The position numbers and the translations under genes are program-made. Shown piece by piece: positions 22,663 through 31,485 of a DNA stretch of 64,000 bases. The stretch covers positions 806,001 through 870,000 of the forward strand of contig NC_016480.1 in NCBI RefSeq assembly GCF_000227115.2, written 5' to 3'. The first letter of the stretch is position 1; every line of letters starts with the position of its first letter. The stretch is from Naumovozyma dairenensis CBS 421 (taxonomy: Eukaryota; Ascomycota; Saccharomycetes; Saccharomycetales; Saccharomycetaceae). The notes under the pieces were generated by a model. That model was not told where the DNA came from and did not search any database. It saw only the letters and a list, made by a program, of their open reading frames with translations.

Positions 22663-23043
22663 TTAGCCCACTTTAATCCAAGTTAGGTTTACTACTTTCA
22701 ATTCCTGTGCTTTACATTGGAAAGAAGAGAAATCCAAATATTTGTGGTAGACAAACCTCTTAAATAACATGGGTTCTATTTCCTGACACCCAGGAGTGTC
22801 ACTAATCTGGGTCACAAGGACAAAAAAAAAGTTCACTAATGCAAATAAAAGATAAATCTTAGAAAAGGACATATTACAAGTAATAACGGAAAAGTAGGTA
22901 AGTAAGAGATGTTCTGTGAGAGTAGAAAGGTATTTCCCAAGACCAAAACCATAAACTTCCAGAACGTACCAAAGTAATGACCTTTCATGTTCAGGCAATA
23001 GATCTGTTTAAGGAGCAGCTTTGACACTGTGCAGTTAAGTAAA
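22663..23043 (-). other. Block C of copy 1: conserved, coding status uncertain
   Basis: Two overlapping minus frames are open. One has an ATG near 22985 and encodes about 50 residues of hydrophobic protein ending FIFYLH. The other, 111 codons, has only TTG at its start. The block is nearly identical to copy 2 apart from one base in an A run, and that base breaks the longer frame there. It lies just upstream of B1 and includes TATTTAAGAGG, so a promoter role is also possible. Confidence 0.35.
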
Positions 23044-23051
23044 GGTGGCTT

Positions 23052-23569
23052 NNNNNNNNNNNNNNNNNNNNNNNNNNNNNNNNNNNNNNNNNNNNNNNNN
23101 NNNNNNNNNNNNNNNNNNNNNNNNNNNNNNNNNNNNNNNNNNNNNNNNNNNNNNNNNNNNNNNNNNNNNNNNNNNNNNNNNNNNNNNNNNNNNNNNNNNN
23201 NNNNNNNNNNNNNNNNNNNNNNNNNNNNNNNNNNNNNNNNNNNNNNNNNNNNNNNNNNNNNNNNNNNNNNNNNNNNNNNNNNNNNNNNNNNNNNNNNNNN
23301 NNNNNNNNNNNNNNNNNNNNNNNNNNNNNNNNNNNNNNNNNNNNNNNNNNNNNNNNNNNNNNNNNNNNNNNNNNNNNNNNNNNNNNNNNNNNNNNNNNNN
23401 NNNNNNNNNNNNNNNNNNNNNNNNNNNNNNNNNNNNNNNNNNNNNNNNNNNNNNNNNNNNNNNNNNNNNNNNNNNNNNNNNNNNNNNNNNNNNNNNNNNN
23501 NNNNNNNNNNNNNNNNNNNNNNNNNNNNNNNNNNNNNNNNNNNNNNNNNNNNNNNNNNNNNNNNNNNNN
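23052..23569. other. Assembly gap (518 N)
   Basis: The gap falls between the two tandem cassettes, where near-identical sequence would collapse an assembly. Its true length and content are unknown. More cassette copies could be missing. Confidence 0.95.
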
Positions 23570-23734
23570 GTGTATATAAGAAGGAAGATGCTGACAAAAA
23601 ATTAGTAAGTTGAACCAGCTTTCTTAGCTAACACAACTGGTTTCTTTTCTTTTTTATTTCCTCATTATCCTCCCATCGACGTTTAGGAAACTTTTAACTA
23701 TATACTTATACTGCAGGACACGTACTTATAGAAT

Positions 23735-24110
23735 ATGCAACAAATTCAAATTGATACCCCAGGAGAATATAGTGACGGAATGGTTTCCCGTGATGATATC
23801 AACAAGATTAAAAAATAAACCGTTTGGATCATCTCATTGTGCTGGGAGTGCTTATTGGAATTTTCTTCTATTTGATATCGGTGGTTCTCTTCTCTTATAT
23901 CTTAGTAAGGAGTGTCCTCTTCGGGAGAAGATATTTGTTCCATTGGTTATGAGTACGGATTTAATTTTTCTCATCAAATTTTCTAAAGAAATCATATCCG
24001 TTTTAGGGTCAATTGTTACCAAGGAAGAAATGATTGGGGTTTGGTATTTAATCATTTCCATATTCTCACATTGCACTATGTTTACTATCTTAGCGTTGAT
24101 TAGTTTATAA
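23735..24110 (+). pseudogene. Family A membrane protein A2, frameshifted
   Basis: The ATG at 23735 opens MQQIQIDTPGEYSDG and stops after 28 codons in an A run. Aligned with A1, one base is missing in that A run (about 23812) and another in a T run (about 23864). Beyond these the frame restores the A sequence (FDIGGSLLLYL, KECPLREKIFVPLVMSTDLIF) to the stop at 24110. Both lesions are homopolymer-length changes, so real pseudogenisation and sequencing error are both possible. Confidence 0.55.
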
Positions 24111-24262
24111 ACTGAATATGTTTTTACTAGGAATCTATAAAATGGCTAATCTAAGGTGTATTCACAAATTTTATTAGAAGATTACAAAGCTTCATTATTA
24201 TAGTTATAAAAACTAATAAAATACATAAAATTAATGTTGAAGTGATTTAAGTTGTTCACTCG

Positions 24263-24727
24263 CTATAGTAGCAAAATTGTTACCTGCATGAACTTTGCGA
24301 AGAACTCCCACCGATCAATTTCATTCTTGAAAGCATCTTCGTCCTTCCATAAAATTAAAAGAGCAACAGTTAGATAAATGGTGTAAAGGGTTTCAATTAT
24401 AACCCCTGTAGATGATATCACTTGACCTATTTTAATCCCAACGTTTTGGAGGACGATATAAATTATAAATCCAATTAGAAATCCATTTGTGATTAAAATT
24501 ATAAGCAATTGGGCAAAGATATTTCTGCTAAAGATTATAGAAGCTATCGAAGGTTGGGAACTCAGTATGGGGGATCCCTGTGAAATATCTGCTTGAATAA
24601 CATTTGTGGAATCGTTACTTCTCACCTCTGGTTGACCATTACTATATATTCTCTCCATATGGTCCAACTCCATTGTGTTGTTATCAGTTGATAATAGATT
24701 TCGTTCATTACAATTATTTCTTGACAT
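24263..24727 (-). CDS. Family B membrane protein B2 (154 aa), probable frameshift near the end
   Basis: The ATG is at 24725-24727. The N-terminus is about 45 residues longer than in B1 and rich in Asn and Ser. Helices LLIILITNGFLIGFIIYIV and VIIETLYTIYLTVALLILW follow, then the acidic DEDAFKNEIDRWEFFAK block. After WEFFAKFMQ the frame ends early (VTILLL), while another frame continues ATIASEQLKSLQH, the exact ending of B1. The C-terminus is therefore probably shifted. Most of the protein is intact. Confidence 0.55.
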   Translation of the reverse strand: MSRNNCNERNLLSTDNNTMELDHMERIYSNGQPEVRSNDSTNVIQADISQGSPILSSQPSIASIIFSRNIFAQLLIILITNGFLIGFIIYIVLQNVGIKIGQVISSTGVIIETLYTIYLTVALLILWKDEDAFKNEIDRWEFFAKFMQVTILLL

Positions 24728-24814
24728 AGTTATTATCTTCGTTCACAAATGATAATATTAAATTGAATTAATTTGATTTTATTCAACCTGATTTTATTTC
24801 AGTTCAATTCAATC

Positions 24815-25160
24815 TAGGTTTACTACTTTCAATTCCTGTGCTTTACATTGGAAAGAAGAGAAATCCAAATATTTGTGGTAGACAAACCTCTTAAATAACA
24901 TGGGTTCTATTTCCTGACACCCAGGAGTGTCACTAATCTGGGTCACAAGGACAAAAAAAAGTTCACTAATGCAAATAAAAGATAAATCTTAGAAAAGGAC
25001 ATATTACAAGTAATAACGGAAAAGTAGGTAAGTAAGAGATGTTCTGTGAGAGTAGAAAGGTATTTCCCAAGACCAAAACCATAAACTTCCAGAACGTACC
25101 AAAGTAATGACCTTTCATGTTCAGGCAATAGATCTGTTTAAGAAGCAGCTTTGACACTGT
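24815..25160 (-). other. Block C of copy 2
   Basis: It is almost identical to 22685-23040. The A run near 24952 has one A fewer than in copy 1, which splits the longer minus frame. The 50-residue frame ending FIFYLH is unchanged. See the copy 1 entry for the promoter alternative. Confidence 0.35.
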
Positions 25161-25541
25161 GCAGTTAAGTAAAAGGTGGCTTTCATTTTGCTTGGGTCTT
25201 GCAAGTAAACTCTTCTGTATTCCATATATTCAGTACTCTTACCTCAATAAATTACTAATATCACTCATAATGATTTTGAGAAATAGTCTATACTACATAT
25301 TTAACGACCTTACACTGTTTTGTCTTTACTTACAAATATATCGATTAAGAGATTCAGTCGTAAAAAGTGGACAGATAAGTAACCTTTAACTACCATCTCC
25401 TTCGACATCTGGACCACTATGTTATGTACTTAGTTCGAACAATGTAATGTTAAGACTAATACTTATACATTATATAAAAAGAGATGGAATAAACGTGTGA
25501 CGCCATCTTTCAGTCGCAGATGCGTTTTCTCGTTGGTGTCT

Positions 25542-25984
25542 CCGTTACTGACACCAACCTGTGGATGTACAGATGTTTATAAAACTCTACGGGTACCCGC
25601 TATTGGTCTTATACGTACTTGTAGACTTCCCTTCATTGAACATTTGTACACCCGCGGAGAAACTGGCGGGTGTCTTGGCTTAGCGCCACATTTCAATTTT
25701 TCAAAATTTTGAAACTTCTCAAGAAAAAAAATGGTTCGAGAACCATTTGGCGTCTTCTTCAGTGCTCTTCAGAACAGAGGACAAAGAACAAAAGTGTCTA
25801 AATATAGTAAAACAAATCATCACCGTTATATAATTCATTGTTCATCGTCCATTGCTCTCCATTCTTCGTCATTCCATTGTTCTTTGCTATATCAACATCC
25901 AAGCTCTTATATACAAAGTAAAAATAAAATAACATTACCAAGTGCTGTCAATTGAATTTTTTTTGCATACTTACAAAACCAACC
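25542..25984. promoter_or_regulatory. QRI1 upstream region
   Basis: The 440 bp contain a GC-rich stretch (CCCGCGGAGAAACTGGCGGGTG, about 25651-25672), a perfect 16-bp palindrome TTTCAAAATTTTGAAA (about 25696-25711), and AATGGTTC-GA-GAACCATT (25730-25747). The open frames here lack protein character. I assign no factor. Confidence 0.4.
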
Positions 25985-27436
25985 ATGACACAAGATATTA
26001 AACAACTGTACATTGACGCTGGTCAAGGTCACCTCTTCAATCACTGGGATTCACTTACCTCAACCGAGCAATCTGAATTCCTATCAAGCTTACAAACAGT
26101 CGCTAACAGAATACACCCTCGTGACCTTATCACCAATTGTCAAAAAGCCATAAAACTAGCAGACACAATTTCTCATGCGTCACCAGAATCCATAAGACCA
26201 CTCCCTACTGCCTCTTACGAATCCATCATAAACGCTAAAAATGACCCGATAGAATCACACGCATTAGCTACATATCGTCAATTGGGTCATCACGCTATTG
26301 AGAAAGGTGAAGTTGCTGTAATTTTAATGGCTGGCGGTCAAGGGACAAGATTGGGATCCAATGAACCCAAGGGATGTTACGATGTTGGATTACCTTCTCA
26401 CAAATCATTGTTCCAAATGCAAGCTGAGAAGATTCATACTTTGCAACGGATTACTAACTCGAAACGTCCTATTCCATGGTTTATTATGACTTCGGAACCT
26501 ACAAGAATGATGACTGAAAGATTCTTTGATAAGCATGGGTATTTTGGATTGACAAGGGAACAAGTACAATTTTTTAATCAGGGGACTTTACCTGCGTTGG
26601 ATAGTAATGGGGAGAAGTTATTGTTGAAGGATAAAGTTCATTTGGTACAATCTCCTGATGGGAATGGTGGATTGTATCAAGGTTTGAAAGAGAATGGGAT
26701 TATTGATAAGTTAATACAATTGAATGTGAAACATGTTTATGTTTATTGTGTTGACAATATTTTGTCAAAGATTGCTGATCCTGTTTTCATTGGGTTTGCT
26801 ATTAAGCATGGGTTCCAATTGGCTACAAAGGCTGTGAGGAAGAGAGACCCACATGAATCCGTTGGATTGATTGCAACTAGAGATGATAAACCTTGTGTTA
26901 TTGAATATTCGGAAATTTCAAAAGAATTGGCTGAGGATATCGATTCGAATGGGTTGTTAAGATTAAGAGCTGGTAATATTGTGAATCATTATTATTCTGT
27001 GGATTTGTTAAGGAAATCCTTAAATTCTTGGTGTGATATGTTACCTTATCATATTGCCAAGAAAAAAATTCCCTATTTTGATAATGATTCAATGGAATTG
27101 ATGAAACCAGGTGATAAATCGAATGGGATTAAATTGGAACAATTTATATTTGATGTTTTTCCCAATGTACCGTTGGAAAAATTTGGTTGTTTAGAAGTGG
27201 AAAGATCTATTGAATTTGCACCTTTGAAAAATGGTCCCGGTTCTTCAAATGATAATCCTGAAACAAGTAAATTAGCATTTTTACAATTGGGTACAAATTG
27301 GTTAAGAGAAAATAATGCTATTATAAAAAATGATGTCTTAGTTGAAGTTTCAAATAAATTAAGTTATGATGGTGAAAATTTAGAAAAATTTAATGGCCAT
27401 GTGTTTGAGAAACAAGATGTTATACTTGACGAATGA
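25985..27436 (+). CDS. QRI1: UDP-N-acetylglucosamine pyrophosphorylase
   Basis: The enzyme joins UTP and GlcNAc-1-phosphate to give UDP-GlcNAc for chitin, N-glycans and GPI anchors in the cytosol. The first ATG in frame is 25985 (MTQDIKQLYIDAGQ); the upstream open frame begins with TTG. The 483-residue length equals the family's usual. The nucleotide-binding motif LMAGGQGTRLGSNEPKG is at about residues 100-117. FNQGTLPA, the SPDGNGGLYQGL loop, VDNILSKIADPVFIGF, the KAVRKRDPHESVG segment and KLEQFIFDVF follow. All are as expected. It borders the accessory region on the left and MSS11 (convergent) on the right. Confidence 0.98.
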   Translation: MTQDIKQLYIDAGQGHLFNHWDSLTSTEQSEFLSSLQTVANRIHPRDLITNCQKAIKLADTISHASPESIRPLPTASYESIINAKNDPIESHALATYRQLGHHAIEKGEVAVILMAGGQGTRLGSNEPKGCYDVGLPSHKSLFQMQAEKIHTLQRITNSKRPIPWFIMTSEPTRMMTERFFDKHGYFGLTREQVQFFNQGTLPALDSNGEKLLLKDKVHLVQSPDGNGGLYQGLKENGIIDKLIQLNVKHVYVYCVDNILSKIADPVFIGFAIKHGFQLATKAVRKRDPHESVGLIATRDDKPCVIEYSEISKELAEDIDSNGLLRLRAGNIVNHYYSVDLLRKSLNSWCDMLPYHIAKKKIPYFDNDSMELMKPGDKSNGIKLEQFIFDVFPNVPLEKFGCLEVERSIEFAPLKNGPGSSNDNPETSKLAFLQLGTNWLRENNAIIKNDVLVEVSNKLSYDGENLEKFNGHVFEKQDVILDE

Positions 27437-27717
27437 TTGATTGATTCATCGTTTATTTTATATGATCAATCAACATTATGTTTTATGCTAGGGTTACGAA
27501 TTTTTAATTTTTTTTGTATAATTTTTTTTTTCTATAATAATAATAATAATAATAAATATAAGTTTTTAGTTTTAATATAAATATTACAATTGTTTTCGTT
27601 ATATTTCTATGTATATCATTTTTCTGTTCATATAGTCTAACTTTTGTTTTCCTATCAAGTTCGCTATACTTTTTATTTCATTTAATATCATGACACTTCT
27701 ATGCGGAATAATTTTTA

Positions 27718-30237
27718 TCATAAACCAGTATCATTATCACCAACAACATCTTTATTCTTGGCCGCACTTTCGTTTGTACCACTATTCATATTATTATTGT
27801 TCTTGTTCGGAAGTTCGTTATTATTATTATTCGTGTTGTTATTATTAGTATTTGAATTTGTAAAACCATTCTGATTATTATTATTATTACTATCAATCAT
27901 GCCAAAATTGAACAATTCAGCAGCAGAAGCCATATTTGGATTATTGTTATTATTGTTATCCACTGCGGTGGTATTCATGTTATTCATCATGTCCATGTAT
28001 TGCAGTTGGTGGTGTTGTTGAATTGTACTGAATTCTATGTTTGAAGTTGTTGCATTGTTTGATGCAGTAGAACTCTCCCTTGTTTCTTCCGATTGCTGTT
28101 GCTGTTGTTGTGGCGGACCATTCATATGCGATTGGTATTGCATCGGTTGTTGCTGTTGATGATGATGCTGTTGTTGTAATTGTATTCGATGTAGTAACAT
28201 TTGCTGTTGCTGCTGCTGTTGCTGTTGTTGTTGCTGTTGTTGATTGGATCTTACCGTTGTCCCTGTTGATATTGGTGTACCTACTTTTGTTGTTGATGAT
28301 GATGATAATTGTGTTGGTATCTGTCCTTGTTCTATCATTCCGTTCGGATGAGGATGTGGAAAAGACTGATCTGGATGCGGGCCTCGTATCATTTGTGATT
28401 GTTGTTGTTGCTGAGGATCTATGTACATGGAAGAAAAATTATTGTTATTCGGAGCATTTGCTGAGTCAGATGGGAAATGCTGTTGTGGTTGTGGTTGTGG
28501 CGGGTATGGCGTCGGCCTACCATTGAATTGTTTCTGTTGTTGTGACGGTTGCTGTTGTGGTTGGGGTTGCGATTGAGGTTGCGGTTGACGTTGTTGAGGT
28601 TGTAAAGATCCTATATTTCCATTTTGTCTTTGTAGTTGTTGTTGTTGTTGCTGCTCAGGATATCCGTTTTGCATTGCGATCATACTATTTGGGATGTTTT
28701 GGTTATTCACATTCATATCTGATCTTTGTTGTTGTTGTTGTTGTTGTTGTTGTGCTTGAGCTTGTGCTTGAGCATGTGATTGTGATTGTGGATAATTATT
28801 CATATTTGATTGCGGGATGCCATAGGATGATGGGTTCTTGTTTATTGGATGAATATTGGGATATGAATTTTCTCTTGAATCGTTTACAGGAACATAATAA
28901 ATGTTATTACTATTATTATTAGTATTAGTATTAGTGTTACTATTGTTAGACATGGGGAAAGTTGCACTTGGAGGGGCTGACGCGGGTAGGTTTTGTTCTT
29001 GAGGGTTCGATAATCTTTGTGTTGTTGTTGCTGTTGTTATAGGCTGAATTGTAGAACTATTCAGTTCAGTTGCAGAATGAGGTATTCTTGTCTGTTGGTT
29101 GTTAATATTATTCATTTTTTGATAATTAGAATATGTATCATTAACATTATTACTTGAGTTCGGTAGATATTGTGCTGTTATAGGAGCTGCTGTTGAATTT
29201 CTAGGTCCTCTGCTATTGTTTATATTCATATTCATTGCCATATTCATATTTGGATGAATATTTGAAGGTGCATTAGGAGGCATATTCATGTTCATGCCCA
29301 CATTCATGTTCATGTTTGGAGGCATATTCATATTCACGTTCAAAGGAATATTAGTATTGTTATTATTAGTATTGTTATTGCTAGTACTATTATTAACCCT
29401 CATTGATTTGGGACCATTTTGTTGGTATGTTTGAGGTTGAGATTGAGTTTGTTGTGGTGGAGGCATTTGATTTTGATTTCGTTGTTGCTGTTGTTGCTGT
29501 TGTTGTAGTAGTTGTGACGTTGCCATTTGATTTTGTCTATATTTTTCAGGTAAAATTGGATAAATATTCCCATAATCAGATTCATCTTTTACTAGTAATT
29601 CCGCTGGAGTATTTTCTATAAATTCATTCATTGCATAAAATGATTCCCACCATTCTAAAAGGAAAGTTTGGGGAGAATTAATTAACATGTCAGCTTTAAA
29701 TAATTTGGCAGGTTGTTTAGTGGAAATTAATTTTGAAGTAGTGAATTTTTTCTTATTTAAATCACCATTTGGATTCGCTAACGCCATTGGTATTTCAGCC
29801 TCTTTAAGGAATTGAGAAGCTGCTTCATAATATCTCATTTCTAAAAGGTAGTTATATATATGAGCGTATAATAATTGTTTTGAATTACTTGCCTTTGCAT
29901 CAGATACGAAGGCATTAGTATCGAATAAAAGTTCAGGATCGCTGGTCAAGTTAGTGCCAGTGCTGCTTGCGGAACTGTTACCATTATTATTGCTGCTTCT
30001 TGTGGTACCGTTACCGTTACCATCAATATTATTGGTATTATTATTAGTTGCAGTAACAGATGTATTATTATTATTGGTATTTGAACTTGTCTTCCTCATT
30101 TTATGAGGTTTCTTATTTGCTTGTGATTTAGTACTGGGAACTGAGACTGATGCAGATCTCTGAGCGGTTGAAGCGGCTGATGGTGACGATGGCCGGCGTT
30201 GCTGTTGTTGATGCTGTTCATTAGTATAATTGGACAT
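27718..30237 (-). CDS. MSS11: Mss11-like transcription regulator with LisH domain (839 aa)
   Basis: Mss11 works with Flo8 to activate FLO11, STA and other genes of filamentous growth. The ATG is at 30235-30237. After a low-complexity N-terminus, the conserved block spans about residues 105-155 (FVSDAKASNSKQLLYAHIYN, YYEAASQFLKEAEIPMA; LisH). It is followed by TFLLEWWESFYAMNEFIE near residue 190. The Mss11 wording (SKQLLYAHIYNYL) is closer than that of Flo8. The rest is extreme low complexity: long Gln, Asn and Met-Asn runs, encoded by CAA/CAG and AAT repeats. In S. cerevisiae MSS11 lies on chromosome XIII, so its place between QRI1 and QRI7 is a difference in gene order. Confidence 0.85.
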   Translation of the reverse strand: MSNYTNEQHQQQQRRPSSPSAASTAQRSASVSVPSTKSQANKKPHKMRKTSSNTNNNNTSVTATNNNTNNIDGNGNGTTRSSNNNGNSSASSTGTNLTSDPELLFDTNAFVSDAKASNSKQLLYAHIYNYLLEMRYYEAASQFLKEAEIPMALANPNGDLNKKKFTTSKLISTKQPAKLFKADMLINSPQTFLLEWWESFYAMNEFIENTPAELLVKDESDYGNIYPILPEKYRQNQMATSQLLQQQQQQQQRNQNQMPPPQQTQSQPQTYQQNGPKSMRVNNSTSNNNTNNNNTNIPLNVNMNMPPNMNMNVGMNMNMPPNAPSNIHPNMNMAMNMNINNSRGPRNSTAAPITAQYLPNSSNNVNDTYSNYQKMNNINNQQTRIPHSATELNSSTIQPITTATTTQRLSNPQEQNLPASAPPSATFPMSNNSNTNTNTNNNSNNIYYVPVNDSRENSYPNIHPINKNPSSYGIPQSNMNNYPQSQSHAQAQAQAQQQQQQQQQRSDMNVNNQNIPNSMIAMQNGYPEQQQQQQLQRQNGNIGSLQPQQRQPQPQSQPQPQQQPSQQQKQFNGRPTPYPPQPQPQQHFPSDSANAPNNNNFSSMYIDPQQQQQSQMIRGPHPDQSFPHPHPNGMIEQGQIPTQLSSSSTTKVGTPISTGTTVRSNQQQQQQQQQQQQQQMLLHRIQLQQQHHHQQQQPMQYQSHMNGPPQQQQQQSEETRESSTASNNATTSNIEFSTIQQHHQLQYMDMMNNMNTTAVDNNNNNNPNMASAAELFNFGMIDSNNNNNQNGFTNSNTNNNNTNNNNNELPNKNNNNMNSGTNESAAKNKDVVGDNDTGL

Positions 30238-30711
30238 AATGGACTAACAGTTGGCAAACCGGTATTGCGATAGTAAATGTTACCTTGTATTTTTGACAGC
30301 TTTATTGAGCAGCTTGTTATTATTATTGTTGTTCCTCACTGTGTTTGAACGTGTATTTGTTTGTTTATTCATGGGGACCCACCTAAATGTAAATGTAAAT
30401 GTAAACGTAGACTACTTACTACTTACTACTTACCTAGTACTATGTGATAATAGTACACTCCCCAACGTATGTAAATCTCTAAATTCCCTTGCCACGCCAA
30501 AATGGCAATTTCGATAGCCGCGGATCCTCTCGGAGCACATACCGCGGAGCCCATAACTGCCGTCCGTGTATATAACACACTGTAAGAGAAATGAATTACT
30601 CCATCTGCCAAAAGTGGGTTTTGTAACCTTTATATTGAGTCGGCTAATATCGCAAAACTAACAAGTTAAGTGACGTCTCTTTCAAAGTTACATCAACAGA
30701 AGAATACAACG
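30238..30711. promoter_or_regulatory. MSS11 upstream region
   Basis: It holds short tandem repeats, TGTAAATGTAAATGTAAACG (about 30387-30406) and TACTTACTACTTACTACTTACC (about 30413-30434). A GC-rich patch with CCGCGGA twice (about 30519-30548) could be a zinc-cluster (CGG-type) binding region. No RNA gene is seen. Confidence 0.4.
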
Positions 30712-31231
30712 ATGGCTAGACCGAAAGTGTCTCAAATACAATCAATTAAACATGTATATTGGTTCTCTTTCTTTTTATCCTGTATTTCTTCGTGTCAAGT
30801 TATATATCTTAGGCCTCAAGTAATTGAAAGAAAATTAAGGTTCCCTAAGTAAAGTAAACATAAAAGTAATAATTTTCTTTTCGTTAAACCCGATTCAAGG
30901 TTCGTCCTTGGCAGGTGACACCTTTGTAGTCTTCACCTCTGTATTTCTTTTTTTTATAACAAGATTCCAGACTGGCATTCCAACTACAAATTTCAGCTTA
31001 CAGTCTAACGTAGACTTCCAGGACTGTAAAGGGTTTAACCCGACCCGGTATTCTTCCCTTCCTAAACCACCTGGTAGATACCGAATGACCAGGGAAAAAA
31101 ATATTCTAGCTGTTGACTACACCAGTACTGTTCAGGAATTCATCGATCACTACAAGATCGCGAGCCAAAAAAACAAATTGGGAAACAACGAATGGACGTC
31201 TTACAAAGATGCGTTTATAAATGTTCCCTAA
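30712..31231 (+). pseudogene. Unrecognised small gene in two frames (46-aa ORF, then a 3' frame without ATG)
   Basis: An ATG at 30712 opens 46 codons, MARPKVSQIQSIKHVYWFSF..., with one hydrophobic helix and the tail YLRPQVIERKLRFPK, ending at 30852. About 60 bp on, another frame (open from about 30908 to 31231) reads FQDCKGFNPTRYSSLPKPPG and TSTVQEFIDHYKIASQKN. It looks like real protein but has no early ATG. They may be two exons, two pieces of a broken gene, or unrelated. I find no GTATGT/TACTAAC pair between them. The first part resembles small single-helix mitochondrial inner-membrane proteins in layout only. Confidence 0.35.
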
Positions 31232-31485
31232 ATAATACTCTTGCTGTTTTTGCTTACTTACCTCATTAAATAATACTTAGCGTTACTTATGCGAATATTG
31301 CCTCGTTATTAGTAGTACTTTCGGAGTTTTCGTTGAAGGGTTTTCTTTAACAGACTTATACCTACGTATACTATTTTTTTCTCGAAACATTTCAAATCTG
31401 GAAAAGAAGAAATCTACTTACCTTTTACATGGATCAGAAAGCTGAAAAGTATTCATGAAGGATCTCAGTGGAATTTTAGATCATC

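Larger units (their letters stand above)
21600..23051. repeat. Membrane-protein cassette, tandem copy 1 (A1, B1, block C)
   Basis: The copy runs from the GCTTGGCTAAC region to the N gap. It contains family A on +, family B on -, and block C. Compared with copy 2 (23600-25541), the region before A1 (CTCCCATCGACGTTTAGGAA) and block C (22685-23047) are almost identical, while A and B differ more. Copy 1 is cut by the gap at its right end. Confidence 0.75.
23600..25541. repeat. Membrane-protein cassette, tandem copy 2; right arm of IR2
   Basis: The copy carries A2 (+), B2 (-) and block C (-), in the order of copy 1. Over its whole length it is also inversely related to 3503-5735. The right end, CGTGTGACGCC...TTTCAGTCGCAGA, mirrors CTGCGACTGAAGAAAGGCGTCACACG at 3522-3547. 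It lies between RPN6 and QRI1, the second end of the flipped POL3-RPN6 segment. Confidence 0.7.

Noticed and set aside
28080..28922. Val-rich plus-strand ORFs opposite MSS11
   Set aside because: They are the antisense reading of Gln and Asn codon repeats in MSS11.
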